Origin: Trichodesmium sp. MAG_R04
Lineage (GTDB): Bacteria > Cyanobacteriota > Cyanobacteriia > Cyanobacteriales > Microcoleaceae
Assembly: GCA_023356515.1 (NCBI GenBank)
Contig: JAKQYG010000025.1
Span: forward strand, 1-17,579
Length of the DNA: 17,579 nucleotides
Direction of reading: 5' to 3'
Shown: piece after piece, positions 7,783-14,112 of the stretch
Numbering within the stretch: the stretch's first letter is position 1
Layout of the letters: every line of letters starts with the position of its first letter
The notes under the pieces: model-generated
What the model was told of the DNA's origin: nothing
The model's input: only the letters and a program-made list of their open reading frames with translations
The model's database searches: none
Translations under genes and position numbers: made by a program

Positions 7783-7949
7783 AACTAGACAGTGCAAAGT
7801 TATGAGAATAACTATTGCTAGCTAAGGCTTACAGGGATCTCAAGCTCAGAAACCCTCTATTCAAAACTATCGGTGCTGTAAGCCTTTTTCAGTAATATTT
7901 TCAGTCTTAAAAGCAAATCCCTTTTGAGGAGAACTTTGTACTCTCCAGT
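7783..7949 (+). repeat. Repeat family A, copy 3 (167 bp)
   Basis: The terminal repeats are ACTAGACAGTGCAAAGTTAT on the left and AGAACTTTGTACTCTCCAGT on the right. A second, perfect inverted repeat lies inside: AAGGCTTACAG (7824-7834) and CTGTAAGCCTT (7876-7886). A transcript could fold into a long stem with an inner hairpin. The copy sits in the ribE/DUF151 divergent region and forms the upstream flank of ribE. Confidence 0.8.
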
Positions 7950-8127
7950 GTGGAAGTATAACTAAATTTTATGAACAGTTGCAGCAATGTTAGCTCTCAG
8001 ATAAAGTTGTATAAATCATTTGGTGAACTATAGCTATAGGTAGACACCATACTTCAAAAGAACAAAAATATTAAATAAATGTAAAAATAACTAAAATAAC
8101 TCATGTTAGGTAAATATCAGGACGTAC

Positions 8128-8156
8128 TTAACATCTGGTCTGTCCTCACCTATAAT
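8128..8156 (+). promoter_or_regulatory. Candidate promoter of the bifunctional nuclease gene
   Basis: TTAACA (8128-8133) and TATAAT (8151-8156) are separated by 17 bp, a near-consensus vegetative promoter. It would give a leader of about 60 nt that includes the Shine-Dalgarno. A TTGACA at 8180 also lies upstream, but its best -10 would start the transcript at or beyond the ribosome binding site. Confidence 0.5.
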
Positions 8157-8224
8157 TATTTATATTGTATACAGCTTGCTTGACAAAAATAATTAAAGAT
8201 AATTTATAAAACGAGGCCGATCTT

Positions 8225-8731
8225 ATGATTGAAATGAAAGTCGCTGGAATAGCATTGGATGCAACAACACGCAATCCAATTGTGTTGTTAAGAGATAGTA
8301 CAGAGCGACGTGCTTTGCCTATTTATATAGGACAAGATCAGGCCAAGGCAATTATTAGTGCTCTGGAAAACCACCAGCCATCACGTCCACTGACTCACGA
8401 CCTTGCTGTTAGTATTCTAGACTCACTAAATGGAGTTCTAGAAAAGGTTGTAATTCATTCATTGCAAGATAATACATTTTATGCAGTGATAATCGTTAAA
8501 CAAGGGGAAGCTAAAAAAGAAATTGATGCCCGCCCCAGTGATGCCATTTCTATTGCCTTACGCACAAACAGCCCTATTTGGGTAATGGAAGAGGTAGTAG
8601 CAGATGCCTCTATTCCTGTAGATCGGGATGCAGATGAGGCAGAAAGGCAAGCATTTCGAGATTTTGTCTCAAAACTTCGCCCTGAAGATTTGATCAAACG
8701 TGGTGGCTCTAGCACTGGTGGACTCTCTTGA
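8225..8731 (+). CDS. Bifunctional nuclease family (DUF151) protein
   Basis: This 168-residue protein is a complete member of the BFN/DUF151 family. The conserved domain fills residues 1-140: MIEMKVAGIALD, the ALPIYIGQDQAKAI block, and DARPSDAISIALRTNSPIWV. Some plant members have reported RNase and DNase activity. In bacteria the family is widespread but its role is poorly defined, and no catalytic residues can be named with certainty here. The C-terminal part (about 135-168) is acidic and then Gly/Ser-rich. The ATG has GAGG (8213-8216) 8 nt upstream. The gene is divergent from ribE. No downstream partner follows for almost 800 bp, so it is probably monocistronic. Confidence 0.88.
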   Translation: MIEMKVAGIALDATTRNPIVLLRDSTERRALPIYIGQDQAKAIISALENHQPSRPLTHDLAVSILDSLNGVLEKVVIHSLQDNTFYAVIIVKQGEAKKEIDARPSDAISIALRTNSPIWVMEEVVADASIPVDRDADEAERQAFRDFVSKLRPEDLIKRGGSSTGGLS

Positions 8732-9286
8732 TACCACAAGTCAAAAGTAAAAATCAAAATTCAAAAAAACATTGATTTTACTGCTTGAGACCTTTAGTGA
8801 CTAAAATGAGTTTTTCTCTACTCCTTTTCTGTTTTAGCATTATTGTTAGGTAGTTTGATGTACTAAACTTAGACCTTCTAAAAATATAGATAATTTAGAC
8901 ATGCTCTTCATGGGTGACTAAGACTAGCTACAAATTTCATCAAAATGCCTGTTTGTGTTTAAATAGCGAGTCCAGCCTACTTTTTTTCCAGTAAGGGTTT
9001 TTTTGTCACAATATGTCAGGACACGAGGCCAGTTATTACCTCTAAAGAAACTGATTTTTCAACTCACCTGTCCATAATTCTAATGGTAAATAAGGCTAAT
9101 ATTCCACTCAAACACATTGAGTTTAAAGTTTTCTCTGGAGTTTTCATAATTATGAAAAGTCGAATCTCATATAATTAATATAATTATATATTTGCTAAAA
9201 AACTTTGACCCTAGTAAACCTGCATAATGATAACACGAATGAATACCATAAAAACTAGATAAAAATTATAGATAGTTGTCTATGAT
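8732..9286. other. Gene-free stretch between the DUF151 and aldo/keto reductase genes
   Basis: I see no supported gene or RNA here. A 27-codon minus-strand frame (9064-9147) starts MKTPEKTLNSM and is hydrophobic in the middle, but it has no recognisable relative. The part around 9166-9200 is almost pure A/T. Repeat B2 follows. Confidence 0.45.
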
Positions 9287-9410
9287 TATAGTAATCCTAA
9301 ATTGGTTGTGATAATCTTTCTAATAGTTAATTGGAGCTGAAAACCTTGAAAACTCTGACTACTGACTACTAACTGCCAGAAAAATATTACAAATAAAATA
9401 GGATTGCTAC
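9287..9410 (+). repeat. Repeat family B, copy 2 (about 124 bp)
   Basis: This matches copy 1 (3117-3234) almost throughout, in the same orientation, from TAGTAATCCTAAATTGG to AAAATAGGATTGCTA. The main difference is a short ACTACTGACTACTAACT expansion in the middle. The ends again form the TAG(C/T)AATCCTA inverted pair. It ends about 110 bp before the aldo/keto reductase start. Confidence 0.75.
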
Positions 9411-9521
9411 ATGATGTTTTGAGGCTTTAGGGAGTAAAAGACACAGCACTTTTATTAATTATAGATTTTTAGAGCGATCGCTAATCAAATAAAATTAACA
9501 ACTAAAAACTAAAATATACAG

Positions 9522-10637
9522 GTGTATTACCGCAGGTTTGGCAAAACGAACTTAAAACTTTCAGTGTTTTCCTTGGGTACTATGCGATATTTGATATCTG
9601 AGAAAAATGCTATACAGATAATAGAGAAAGCTGTAGATATGGGAATTAATCATATAGAGACAGCTAAGGGTTATGGTAAAAGCGAAAAGTACTTGGGTAC
9701 AGCTTTAGTCTCTGGGTTACAACGTGCCCAACTTTATATAACAACAAAGATTACACCAACAAAAGATATTAGTCTGATAGAAAGTTCTATAGATGAATCA
9801 TTGAAAAATCTCAATATTGACTATTTAGATTTTCTAGCTATTCATGGAATCAATACTTGGGAACATTTAGAAACCACTTGTCAGGGGTTCAAAGCGTTAC
9901 ATAAATTAGTAAGTGATGGACGGGTCCAACATATTGGCTTTTCAACTCATGGGCCTTTAGAGGTGATTTTAGCAGCCATTAATACAGATTTTTTTGAATT
10001 TATTAATTTGCATTACTACTACTTTTTCCAACGCCATGCTCCCGCAGTAAAGTTGGCCTACGAAAAAGATATGGGTATTTTTATTATTTCTCCAGGGGAT
10101 AAAGGTGGACAATTATATACACCGCCTCCTATTCTTGAGGAGTTGTGTCAGCCTTTTTCTCCACTAGAATTAAATTATCGTTTTTTATTGAGTGACCCTA
10201 GAATTACAACTTTGAGTATAGGTGCTGCTAGGCCGGAAGAATTAGAATGGCCTTTAACTTTAAGCGATCGCACAGAACCTCTAACCTCTCAGGAAAAAGA
10301 AGTATTTCAGGGTTTAGAAACCCAAGCTTCCAAGAGCTTAGGCACAGAAAAATGTAGCCAATGTTATGCTTGTTTACCTTGTCAAGAAGAAATTCATATT
10401 CCAGAAGTCCTGAGATTAAGGAACTTGGCGGTAGCTTATGACATGATAAATTTCGCTAAATATCGATACAGAATGTTTGAAAATGCTGGTCATTGGTTTC
10501 CTGGTAACAAAGGCAACCGATGTACTGAATGTGGTGAGTGTTTACCCAGATGTCCAGAAGAATTGGACATACCAAATTTGTTGAAAGATTCCCATGAAAG
10601 ATTTAAGGGTGTATCTGGCCGTCGATTGTGGCAATAA
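9522..10637 (+). CDS. Aldo/keto reductase with C-terminal two-cluster ferredoxin-like domain
   Basis: The N-terminal part (about 1-260) is an aldo/keto reductase barrel: YRRFGKTNLKLSVFSLGTM at the start, IETAKGYGKSEKYLG with the catalytic Tyr51, ITTKI with Lys76, and LDFLAIHGI with His108. The usual active-site Asp is Glu46 here. The C-terminal part (about 275-371) carries CSQCYACLPC (Cys278, 281, 284, 287) and CTECGECLPRCP (Cys334, 337, 340, 344), eight cysteines able to hold two [4Fe-4S] clusters. Aldo/keto reductases with such a tail form a known group of unknown substrate; the clusters suggest electron exchange with ferredoxin or another redox partner. The length (371) is normal for the group. 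The start is GTG at 9522, followed directly by the conserved YYRRFG; no strong ribosome binding site is visible. A HIP1 octamer lies 40 bp upstream. Confidence 0.85.
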   Translation: MYYRRFGKTNLKLSVFSLGTMRYLISEKNAIQIIEKAVDMGINHIETAKGYGKSEKYLGTALVSGLQRAQLYITTKITPTKDISLIESSIDESLKNLNIDYLDFLAIHGINTWEHLETTCQGFKALHKLVSDGRVQHIGFSTHGPLEVILAAINTDFFEFINLHYYYFFQRHAPAVKLAYEKDMGIFIISPGDKGGQLYTPPPILEELCQPFSPLELNYRFLLSDPRITTLSIGAARPEELEWPLTLSDRTEPLTSQEKEVFQGLETQASKSLGTEKCSQCYACLPCQEEIHIPEVLRLRNLAVAYDMINFAKYRYRMFENAGHWFPGNKGNRCTECGECLPRCPEELDIPNLLKDSHERFKGVSGRRLWQ

Positions 10638-10705
10638 ATTTGTGAGATATTGTGATAAATGGTTAAAGATATAGTCTCTATGAAAATTTCTTCCTATTTT
10701 CTATC

Positions 10706-11551
10706 CTACTGATGAAAGAACATAGTGATTAAAGGAAAAAAATTTAACAATATCCAAATCCAAAAGCAGCAATTATTTCCTTGCATAGAACAATCTGGTT
10801 CTGCTAGTAGGGCATCAATTCTTTCTCTTAAATGGTTTGGGGGGGTTGTGCAGCTAAATGCTGCATAACAGTTAGTTTGTTGAGTAAAGCGATCGCTCAC
10901 CATTAATAACAAAGTCTCTGCCAACAATAACCCATCCACTTGTTTTTTTGCCCACTGGTCGGCACGAATTTCTCGCAAAGTCAAAAGTTGATCCCACAAA
11001 ATTTTAGTACTTGGTAAAAAAGGAACTATTTTCCCCAACCAACCAAGCCAGAAAAACCAAAAAGTATCTCGATAATAATAATGAGCTTGTTCATGATTTA
11101 AAACTGCATCAAGTTGCTCAGGATTTAATTTTTCTACAAGCCCTTTACTAACAACCAATTTAGAATGCCAAAACCCTATTTGAGCACTAAATAGAATGGG
11201 ATTATCCAGCAAAAATACAGATTTATCTTTAATATTTATTTGAGGATAATCATTAATCTTTTGTACAGACTGCCAACCTTGATAGGCTAAAACCAAAAAC
11301 AAAATAGCTGCCCATCCGCAAAAACTCCAGGCTAATATATAACTAACCCATCCAGTTGATAATCCTAGCATTTCTCCTTGAGGCCCCATACAAATTACTG
11401 CAATGGCTGTTGCAATTAAGAGTAGGGGAGAAGAAATAAATAGTAGTAAAGAGCGCTGCCAACGGACTAACCAAATAGTGGAAATAAAAAAATCTAGATA
11501 TCTTAGACTAGTGGCTAAACCTAGAGCAAAAAATATAAGAATTAGGTGCAT
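10706..11551 (-). CDS. petP: BlaR1/M56-type membrane metalloprotease, PetP-like copper-responsive regulator
   Basis: This 281-residue integral membrane protein has hydrophobic segments at about 1-25, 35-55 and 70-92, then a cytosolic zinc-protease domain. HEQAH (His153, Glu154, His157) is the HExxH zinc site, and Glu194 in LREIRAD is the likely third ligand, as in M48/M56 peptidases. It has no extracytoplasmic penicillin-sensor domain, so it is not an antibiotic receptor. A final hydrophobic stretch (about 262-280) closes the protein. In Synechocystis the homologous PetP degrades the repressor PetR when copper is present. Its start codon overlaps the petR stop by one base (TAATG), which implies translational coupling. 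The C-terminal third is rich in Cys (228, 234, 254, 261, 262) with Met277 and His280, which are possible copper ligands. The role is inferred from family and context. Confidence 0.8.
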   Translation of the reverse strand: MHLILIFFALGLATSLRYLDFFISTIWLVRWQRSLLLFISSPLLLIATAIAVICMGPQGEMLGLSTGWVSYILAWSFCGWAAILFLVLAYQGWQSVQKINDYPQINIKDKSVFLLDNPILFSAQIGFWHSKLVVSKGLVEKLNPEQLDAVLNHEQAHYYYRDTFWFFWLGWLGKIVPFLPSTKILWDQLLTLREIRADQWAKKQVDGLLLAETLLLMVSDRFTQQTNCYAAFSCTTPPNHLRERIDALLAEPDCSMQGNNCCFWIWILLNFFPLITMFFHQ

Positions 11552-11973
11552 TATTTTTTCTCCTCTCTAGCTTTTCGTATAGCTCGTAGCTTCTGAGCGA
11601 TCTCCTCTATTTGCTCTATACTAGTAGAGTCTAAACTATCCGCAAAAGCGGCCACCACATCAGGATTTCCTACCGCCAAAAATTGATTTAATTGTTGGTG
11701 CGCTCTCAAGATTTTGGCTTCTTGACGAGAAATCAAAGGTCGCCACATAAAGGCACGCTCACTTGCATCACAGACTAACCAACCTTTTTGAGTTAGGCGA
11801 CGTAGTACAGTCGTTACTGAAGTGTAAGCTAACTCTCGGTCAGGGTCAGCGAGAATATTTTCATGCACTTGTTTGACTGTAGCACAACCTAAGTCCCAAA
11901 CAATATTCAAAATTTCTGTTTCTAGAGGGCCAAGGGACATTTGTTGTGGACGGCGATTAGGCAGAGGACTCAT
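11551..11973 (-). CDS. petR: BlaI/CopY-family transcription factor, PetR-like
   Basis: The 140-residue protein has a BlaI-type winged helix-turn-helix (about 14-80; LGPLETEILNIVWDLG, VKQVHENI, AYTSVTTVLRRLTQKGWL). A helical C-terminal dimerisation part (about 84-137) ends in a basic AIRKAREEKK tail. BlaI-family factors are dimeric repressors inactivated by proteolysis. In Synechocystis, PetR represses petE and activates petJ without copper, and is destroyed by PetP when copper is available. The gene is divergent from petE across 143 bp and overlaps petP by one base. The dyad GACAATATGTC in the shared upstream region (12046-12056) may also serve autoregulation. The ATG has no clear Shine-Dalgarno; Met12 is an alternative start, but residues 1-11 resemble the usual leader before the winged helix. 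The assignment rests on family and on the neighbouring targets. Confidence 0.85.
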   Translation of the reverse strand: MSPLPNRRPQQMSLGPLETEILNIVWDLGCATVKQVHENILADPDRELAYTSVTTVLRRLTQKGWLVCDASERAFMWRPLISRQEAKILRAHQQLNQFLAVGNPDVVAAFADSLDSTSIEQIEEIAQKLRAIRKAREEKK

Positions 11974-12006
11974 AATTTTTAATTTTTCGATTTTTGCGAT
12001 ACCTAG

Positions 12007-12035
12007 TTGAAAATCACCTTTTCTTATGGTATATT
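12007..12035 (+). promoter_or_regulatory. Candidate petE promoter
   Basis: TTGAAA (12007-12012) and TATATT (12030-12035) are separated by 17 bp. They predict a transcript start near 12042, just before the GACA-N3-TGTC dyad. Confidence 0.5.
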
Positions 12036-12045
12036 ATTTGAGTAT

Positions 12046-12056
12046 GACAATATGTC
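12046..12056. promoter_or_regulatory. Candidate PetR operator at petE
   Basis: GACAATATGTC is a dyad of the form GACA-N3-TGTC, similar in shape to BlaI/CopY half-sites (ACA..TGT). The same motif, extended to TGACA-N3-TGTCTT, occurs upstream of petJ at 13385-13395. It covers roughly +4 to +14 of the predicted petE transcript, a position where a bound protein would block initiation. It also lies about 73 bp before the petR start. Confidence 0.6.
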
Positions 12057-12116
12057 TTATTTTTTTCTAATGACATTTAGATATAAGATTATCTAAAAAA
12101 ACAGGAGTTTTTAAAG

Positions 12117-12518
12117 ATGCGTTTTTTCTCTTCATTTTCTAAGTCTGTAGCACTACTAGTTTCCGTAGTGATGCTAGTTATTAGTAGTCTAGTATTCTCT
12201 AGTCCAGCAGAAGCAGCAAACTATGAAGTAACAATGGGTGCTGGTGGGCTAAAATTTAGTCCTAAGAAAGTAACTGTTAAACCGGGTGATACAGTGACAT
12301 TTAAAAATGGTATACTTGCGCCCCATAATGTAATTTTTGATACTAGAAAATCACCAGATAAAAAACTTGCTAAAAAACTTTCCCACAAAAAACTGGTTAT
12401 GAAGAAAGGAGAGACCTTTGATATAAATATCCCAGCAAATGCTAGCTCTGGTGATTATGAGTTCTTCTGTCTTCCTCACCGTGGTGCAAGAATGGTTGGT
12501 CACCTAATTGTAGAATAA
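12117..12518 (+). CDS. petE: Plastocyanin precursor
   Basis: Plastocyanin is the blue copper protein of the thylakoid lumen that carries electrons from cytochrome f to photosystem I. The 133-residue precursor has a signal peptide (1-33, hydrophobic core VALLVSVVMLVISSLV, cleavage after AEA) and a mature domain of about 100 residues. The four type-1 copper ligands are present: His70 in APHNV, and Cys118, His121 and Met126 in FCLPHRGARMVG. Spacing matches cyanobacterial plastocyanins, and residues 77-98 are unusually Lys-rich. AGGAG at 12103-12107 lies 9 nt before the ATG. Promoter and dyad lie directly upstream, divergent from the petR-petP operon, so copper control is expected. Complete and apparently functional. 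Confidence 0.96.
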   Translation: MRFFSSFSKSVALLVSVVMLVISSLVFSSPAEAANYEVTMGAGGLKFSPKKVTVKPGDTVTFKNGILAPHNVIFDTRKSPDKKLAKKLSHKKLVMKKGETFDINIPANASSGDYEFFCLPHRGARMVGHLIVE

Positions 12519-12834
12519 TAGGAAAATTCAGACGACAAATCATAAGCCTAAAGGCAAGTTTTGACTTAGGCAGCACCAAGAAATAAACTATCCCAGAAAA
12601 TGGTATCAGCACCCTGTGCATCTCTATATCATTAGTGGCAATTACTATTATAATTATTTTGGGATAATTTTGAAATTGGAAGTTCCTTAAGCTAAATGCT
12701 TAAAGCTATACTAAATATTCCTCTCTCTAAAAGTTAAGTATTTTAGGGAGAGGATAATTATTTTTATCATTAATAATTACCTTTAAAATCTTAGTACAAA
12801 TGAAAAATTAGTATTAAAAAAATATTTGAGAATT
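12519..12834. other. Intergenic stretch downstream of petE
   Basis: No gene is seen. It contains a weak 6-bp stem without a T run (GCCTAA 12546-12551 with TTAGGC 12566-12571) and the stronger hairpin described at 12720-12753. The duplication AATT at 12831-12834 marks the left border of repeat D1. Confidence 0.5.
12720..12753 (+). terminator. Hairpin terminator candidate downstream of petE
   Basis: CCTCTCTCTAAAA (12720-12732) pairs with TTTTAGGGAGAGG (12741-12753) around an 8-nt loop, 13 pairs with one wobble or mismatch, followed by a T-rich ATAATTATTTTTATC. It lies about 200 nt past the petE stop, so it would end a petE transcript with a long 3' tail. It could also act in the other direction. 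Confidence 0.5.
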
Positions 12835-13110
12835 AGGGCTTACCGATGAATCCTCAAAACATTGATACACGAAAATTCTAGCATTTTTAGACTCGGAAAA
12901 AATGTCTAGTTTTCGATGCTGAGAGCTTAAAAAGTTAGTATTTTGGGCGCTCCCATGACAGAAAATCAAGGGACGAATATATCTGACTACCTTTTCTGTC
13001 AATTTCCCGTTTATCTTTAGGGACGTTGCATGCAACGTCCCTACTTCTCCTCTTGGGAGATTTTAGGGGTGAGTCCCCTACTCCTGAAAAAGACTTTTTC
13101 AGCAAACCCT
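12835..13110 (-). repeat. Repeat family D, copy 1 (276 bp, TIR element with target duplication)
   Basis: The element begins AGGGCTTACCGATGAATCC and ends TTTTTCAGCAAACCCT. AATT lies immediately outside both ends (12831-12834 and 13111-13114), a 4-bp target-site duplication. A perfect 24-bp palindrome at 13019-13042 is centred on TTGCATGCAA. The right end, read inward from the minus strand, equals the left end of family C. A second copy is at 16609-16856. The 73-codon minus-strand frame overlapping it is not a gene. Confidence 0.75.
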
Positions 13111-13384
13111 AATTATTAATTGAATTTTTATGTTTTACCTGGAGAGGTGACAAATAAACTTGAAGCTCCTTTGGGGCAAGCTTAGGAGAAACCCAACTTC
13201 AGGAAAAATCAGGGGTTGAGTGATGAGATATTAAGATACTTACTGGTCATTAAGTAACCTGAATGACCTATTTCTTCATTAATATTCTGAATACTAAGGC
13301 TAAATGCTGAAGCCTTTATGTGTCAAGACTTTATCTGCAAATCCTAAGTAGGACTTCCAGACAGTTTATCACTGCCTAGTGTTT
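13111..13384. other. Intergenic stretch between repeat D1 and the petJ upstream region
   Basis: It holds repeat E1 (13204-13272). It also has a structured segment in which TGAAGCTCCT near 13163 can pair with AGGAG and then CTTCA near 13183-13200. Around 13308-13357, GAAGCCTTTATGTG...CAAATCCTAAGTAGG resembles the right end of family C and may be a decayed end. No gene is seen. Confidence 0.4.
13204..13272 (+). repeat. Repeat family E, copy 1 (about 69 bp) with a conserved hairpin
   Basis: This shares about three quarters of its bases with 15241-15313. The conserved part holds GGTCATT (13245-13251) and AATGACC (13262-13268), a 7-bp stem with a 10-nt loop. Stem and loop length are kept in the other copy, with one G-C pair becoming a C-G-compatible wobble. 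Confidence 0.5.
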
Positions 13385-13395
13385 GACAGGCTGTC
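13385..13395. promoter_or_regulatory. Candidate PetR operator at petJ
   Basis: GACAGGCTGTC is the same GACA-N3-TGTC dyad found at petE, and the flanking TTT-GACA...TGTC-TTTT is also alike. It lies 84-94 bp before the petJ start codon. The predicted promoter elements are all downstream: TTGACG at 13398, then GAGAAT at 13421 or TATAAT at 13442 or 13452. The site would therefore lie at about -40 to -75, typical of an activator. Confidence 0.6.
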
Positions 13396-13479
13396 TTTTG
13401 ACGTAATGCTACACTTAATCGAGAATTGGGGACGTAGATTTTATAATCTTCTATAATTTGCGTTGAGAGAGAAGAACAA

Positions 13480-13812
13480 ATGAAAAAATTACTATCAATT
13501 GTTGTTTTAGCCATAATATTTGTTGTTGTTGCGCTACAACCTTCAGCTTTAGCTGCTGATGTAGCTCATGGAGGCAAGATATTCAAAGCTAATTGCAACG
13601 CCTGCCATGTAGGAGGCAATAATAGAGTTAACCCACGAAAGACTCTAGCTAAGACTGATTTAGAAAAATATGGTATGTTTAATGAAGAGAAAATAATAAC
13701 ACAGGTCACAAAAGGTAAGGCTCCAATGCCAAGTTTCGGAAGACTTGGAAAGAAATCCATTGAAGATGTTGCAGCTTATGTTCTAGAGCAAGCTGAAAGA
13801 GGCTGGAAATAA
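13480..13812 (+). CDS. petJ: Cytochrome c6 precursor
   Basis: Cytochrome c6 is the lumenal c-type haem protein that replaces plastocyanin as electron donor to photosystem I when copper is scarce. The 110-residue precursor has a signal peptide (1-25, cleavage after ALA) and a mature domain of 85 residues, the usual size. The haem site CNACH (Cys39, Cys42, His43) is intact. Met83 in KAPMPSFG is the sixth ligand, and the C-terminal helix ends EDVAAYVLEQAERGWK, typical of the family. A GAGAG/GAAG purine tract 6-14 nt upstream can serve as ribosome binding site. It is on the same strand as petE, about 960 bp downstream, separated from it by a terminator-like hairpin and repeat D1, so it has its own promoter. 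Control by PetR is inferred. Confidence 0.95.
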   Translation: MKKLLSIVVLAIIFVVVALQPSALAADVAHGGKIFKANCNACHVGGNNRVNPRKTLAKTDLEKYGMFNEEKIITQVTKGKAPMPSFGRLGKKSIEDVAAYVLEQAERGWK

Positions 13813-13833
13813 TTAATATCAAATCAAGACAAG

Positions 13834-13857
13834 AGTAGGACAGAAAGGTTTCCTACT
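13834..13857 (+). terminator. Hairpin downstream of petJ, possible terminator
   Basis: AGTAGGA (13834-13840) and TCCTACT (13851-13857) form a 7-bp stem with a 10-nt loop, 21 nt after the petJ stop, followed only by TTTA. The loop contains AGAAAGGTTTC (13842-13852), whose complement recurs just beyond the IS605-type element at 14118-14128. Confidence 0.4.
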
Positions 13858-13878
13858 TTACCGAAAAATTTGGTTTAA

Positions 13879-14112
13879 AGCCTCGCCCTTCTAGGGCGGC
13901 TCTTTAGTTGATTTTTTTTCACAGGTCATGTTATCACGGTCTTTAGTCCATAGGAGATATATTAGTCGCGGGTGGGCATACCAAGACAAAAAACTGATGG
14001 CTCGGCAAGTGTAAGACTACTGGCAAAGTAGTGGCATCCCGTGAAACTTAAACCCGCATCGGAGCTACGGTCCGGTAGGAAGCCCAGTGCCTTTAGGCCG
14101 GGGAGGATGTCA
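13879..14112 (+). mobile_element. IS200/IS605-type element lacking tnpA and tnpB (about 234 bp)
   Basis: The left end has the subterminal hairpin CGCCCT-TCT-AGGGCG (13884-13898) preceded by TTTAA (13874-13878), a plausible target/TAM sequence. The right part (from about 14041) reads GTGAAACTTAAACCCGC, then GGTCCGGTAGGAAGCCC, and ends GGGGAGGATGTCA. These are the sequences found at the 3' end of many cyanobacterial tnpB genes and their right ends. No transposase or TnpB reading frame fits in 234 bp, so this is a non-autonomous derivative that must be moved by a TnpA elsewhere. It lies between petJ and the TPR gene. Recognition is from memory of family ends, not from a search. Confidence 0.65.

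Noticed and set aside
7749..8127. FMN riboswitch upstream of ribE
   Set aside because: No conserved FMN aptamer blocks are seen; the region is filled by repeat A3.
8479..8757. 92-codon minus-strand frame opposite the DUF151 gene
   Set aside because: It lies antisense to a conserved coding region and has no family resemblance; it is a shadow frame.
8999..9020. CACAATATGTCA, similar to the candidate PetR operator
   Set aside because: The left half-site is CACA instead of GACA, so the dyad is broken, and no start codon lies near.
9064..9147. 27-codon minus-strand frame with a hydrophobic middle
   Set aside because: It does not match the small photosystem or cytochrome b6f subunits I can recall and has no ribosome binding site.
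12814..13035. 73-codon minus-strand frame
   Set aside because: It falls almost entirely inside repeat D1 and is broken in copy D2.
13566..13760. 64-codon minus-strand frame opposite petJ
   Set aside because: It is antisense to cytochrome c6 and has no recognisable domain.
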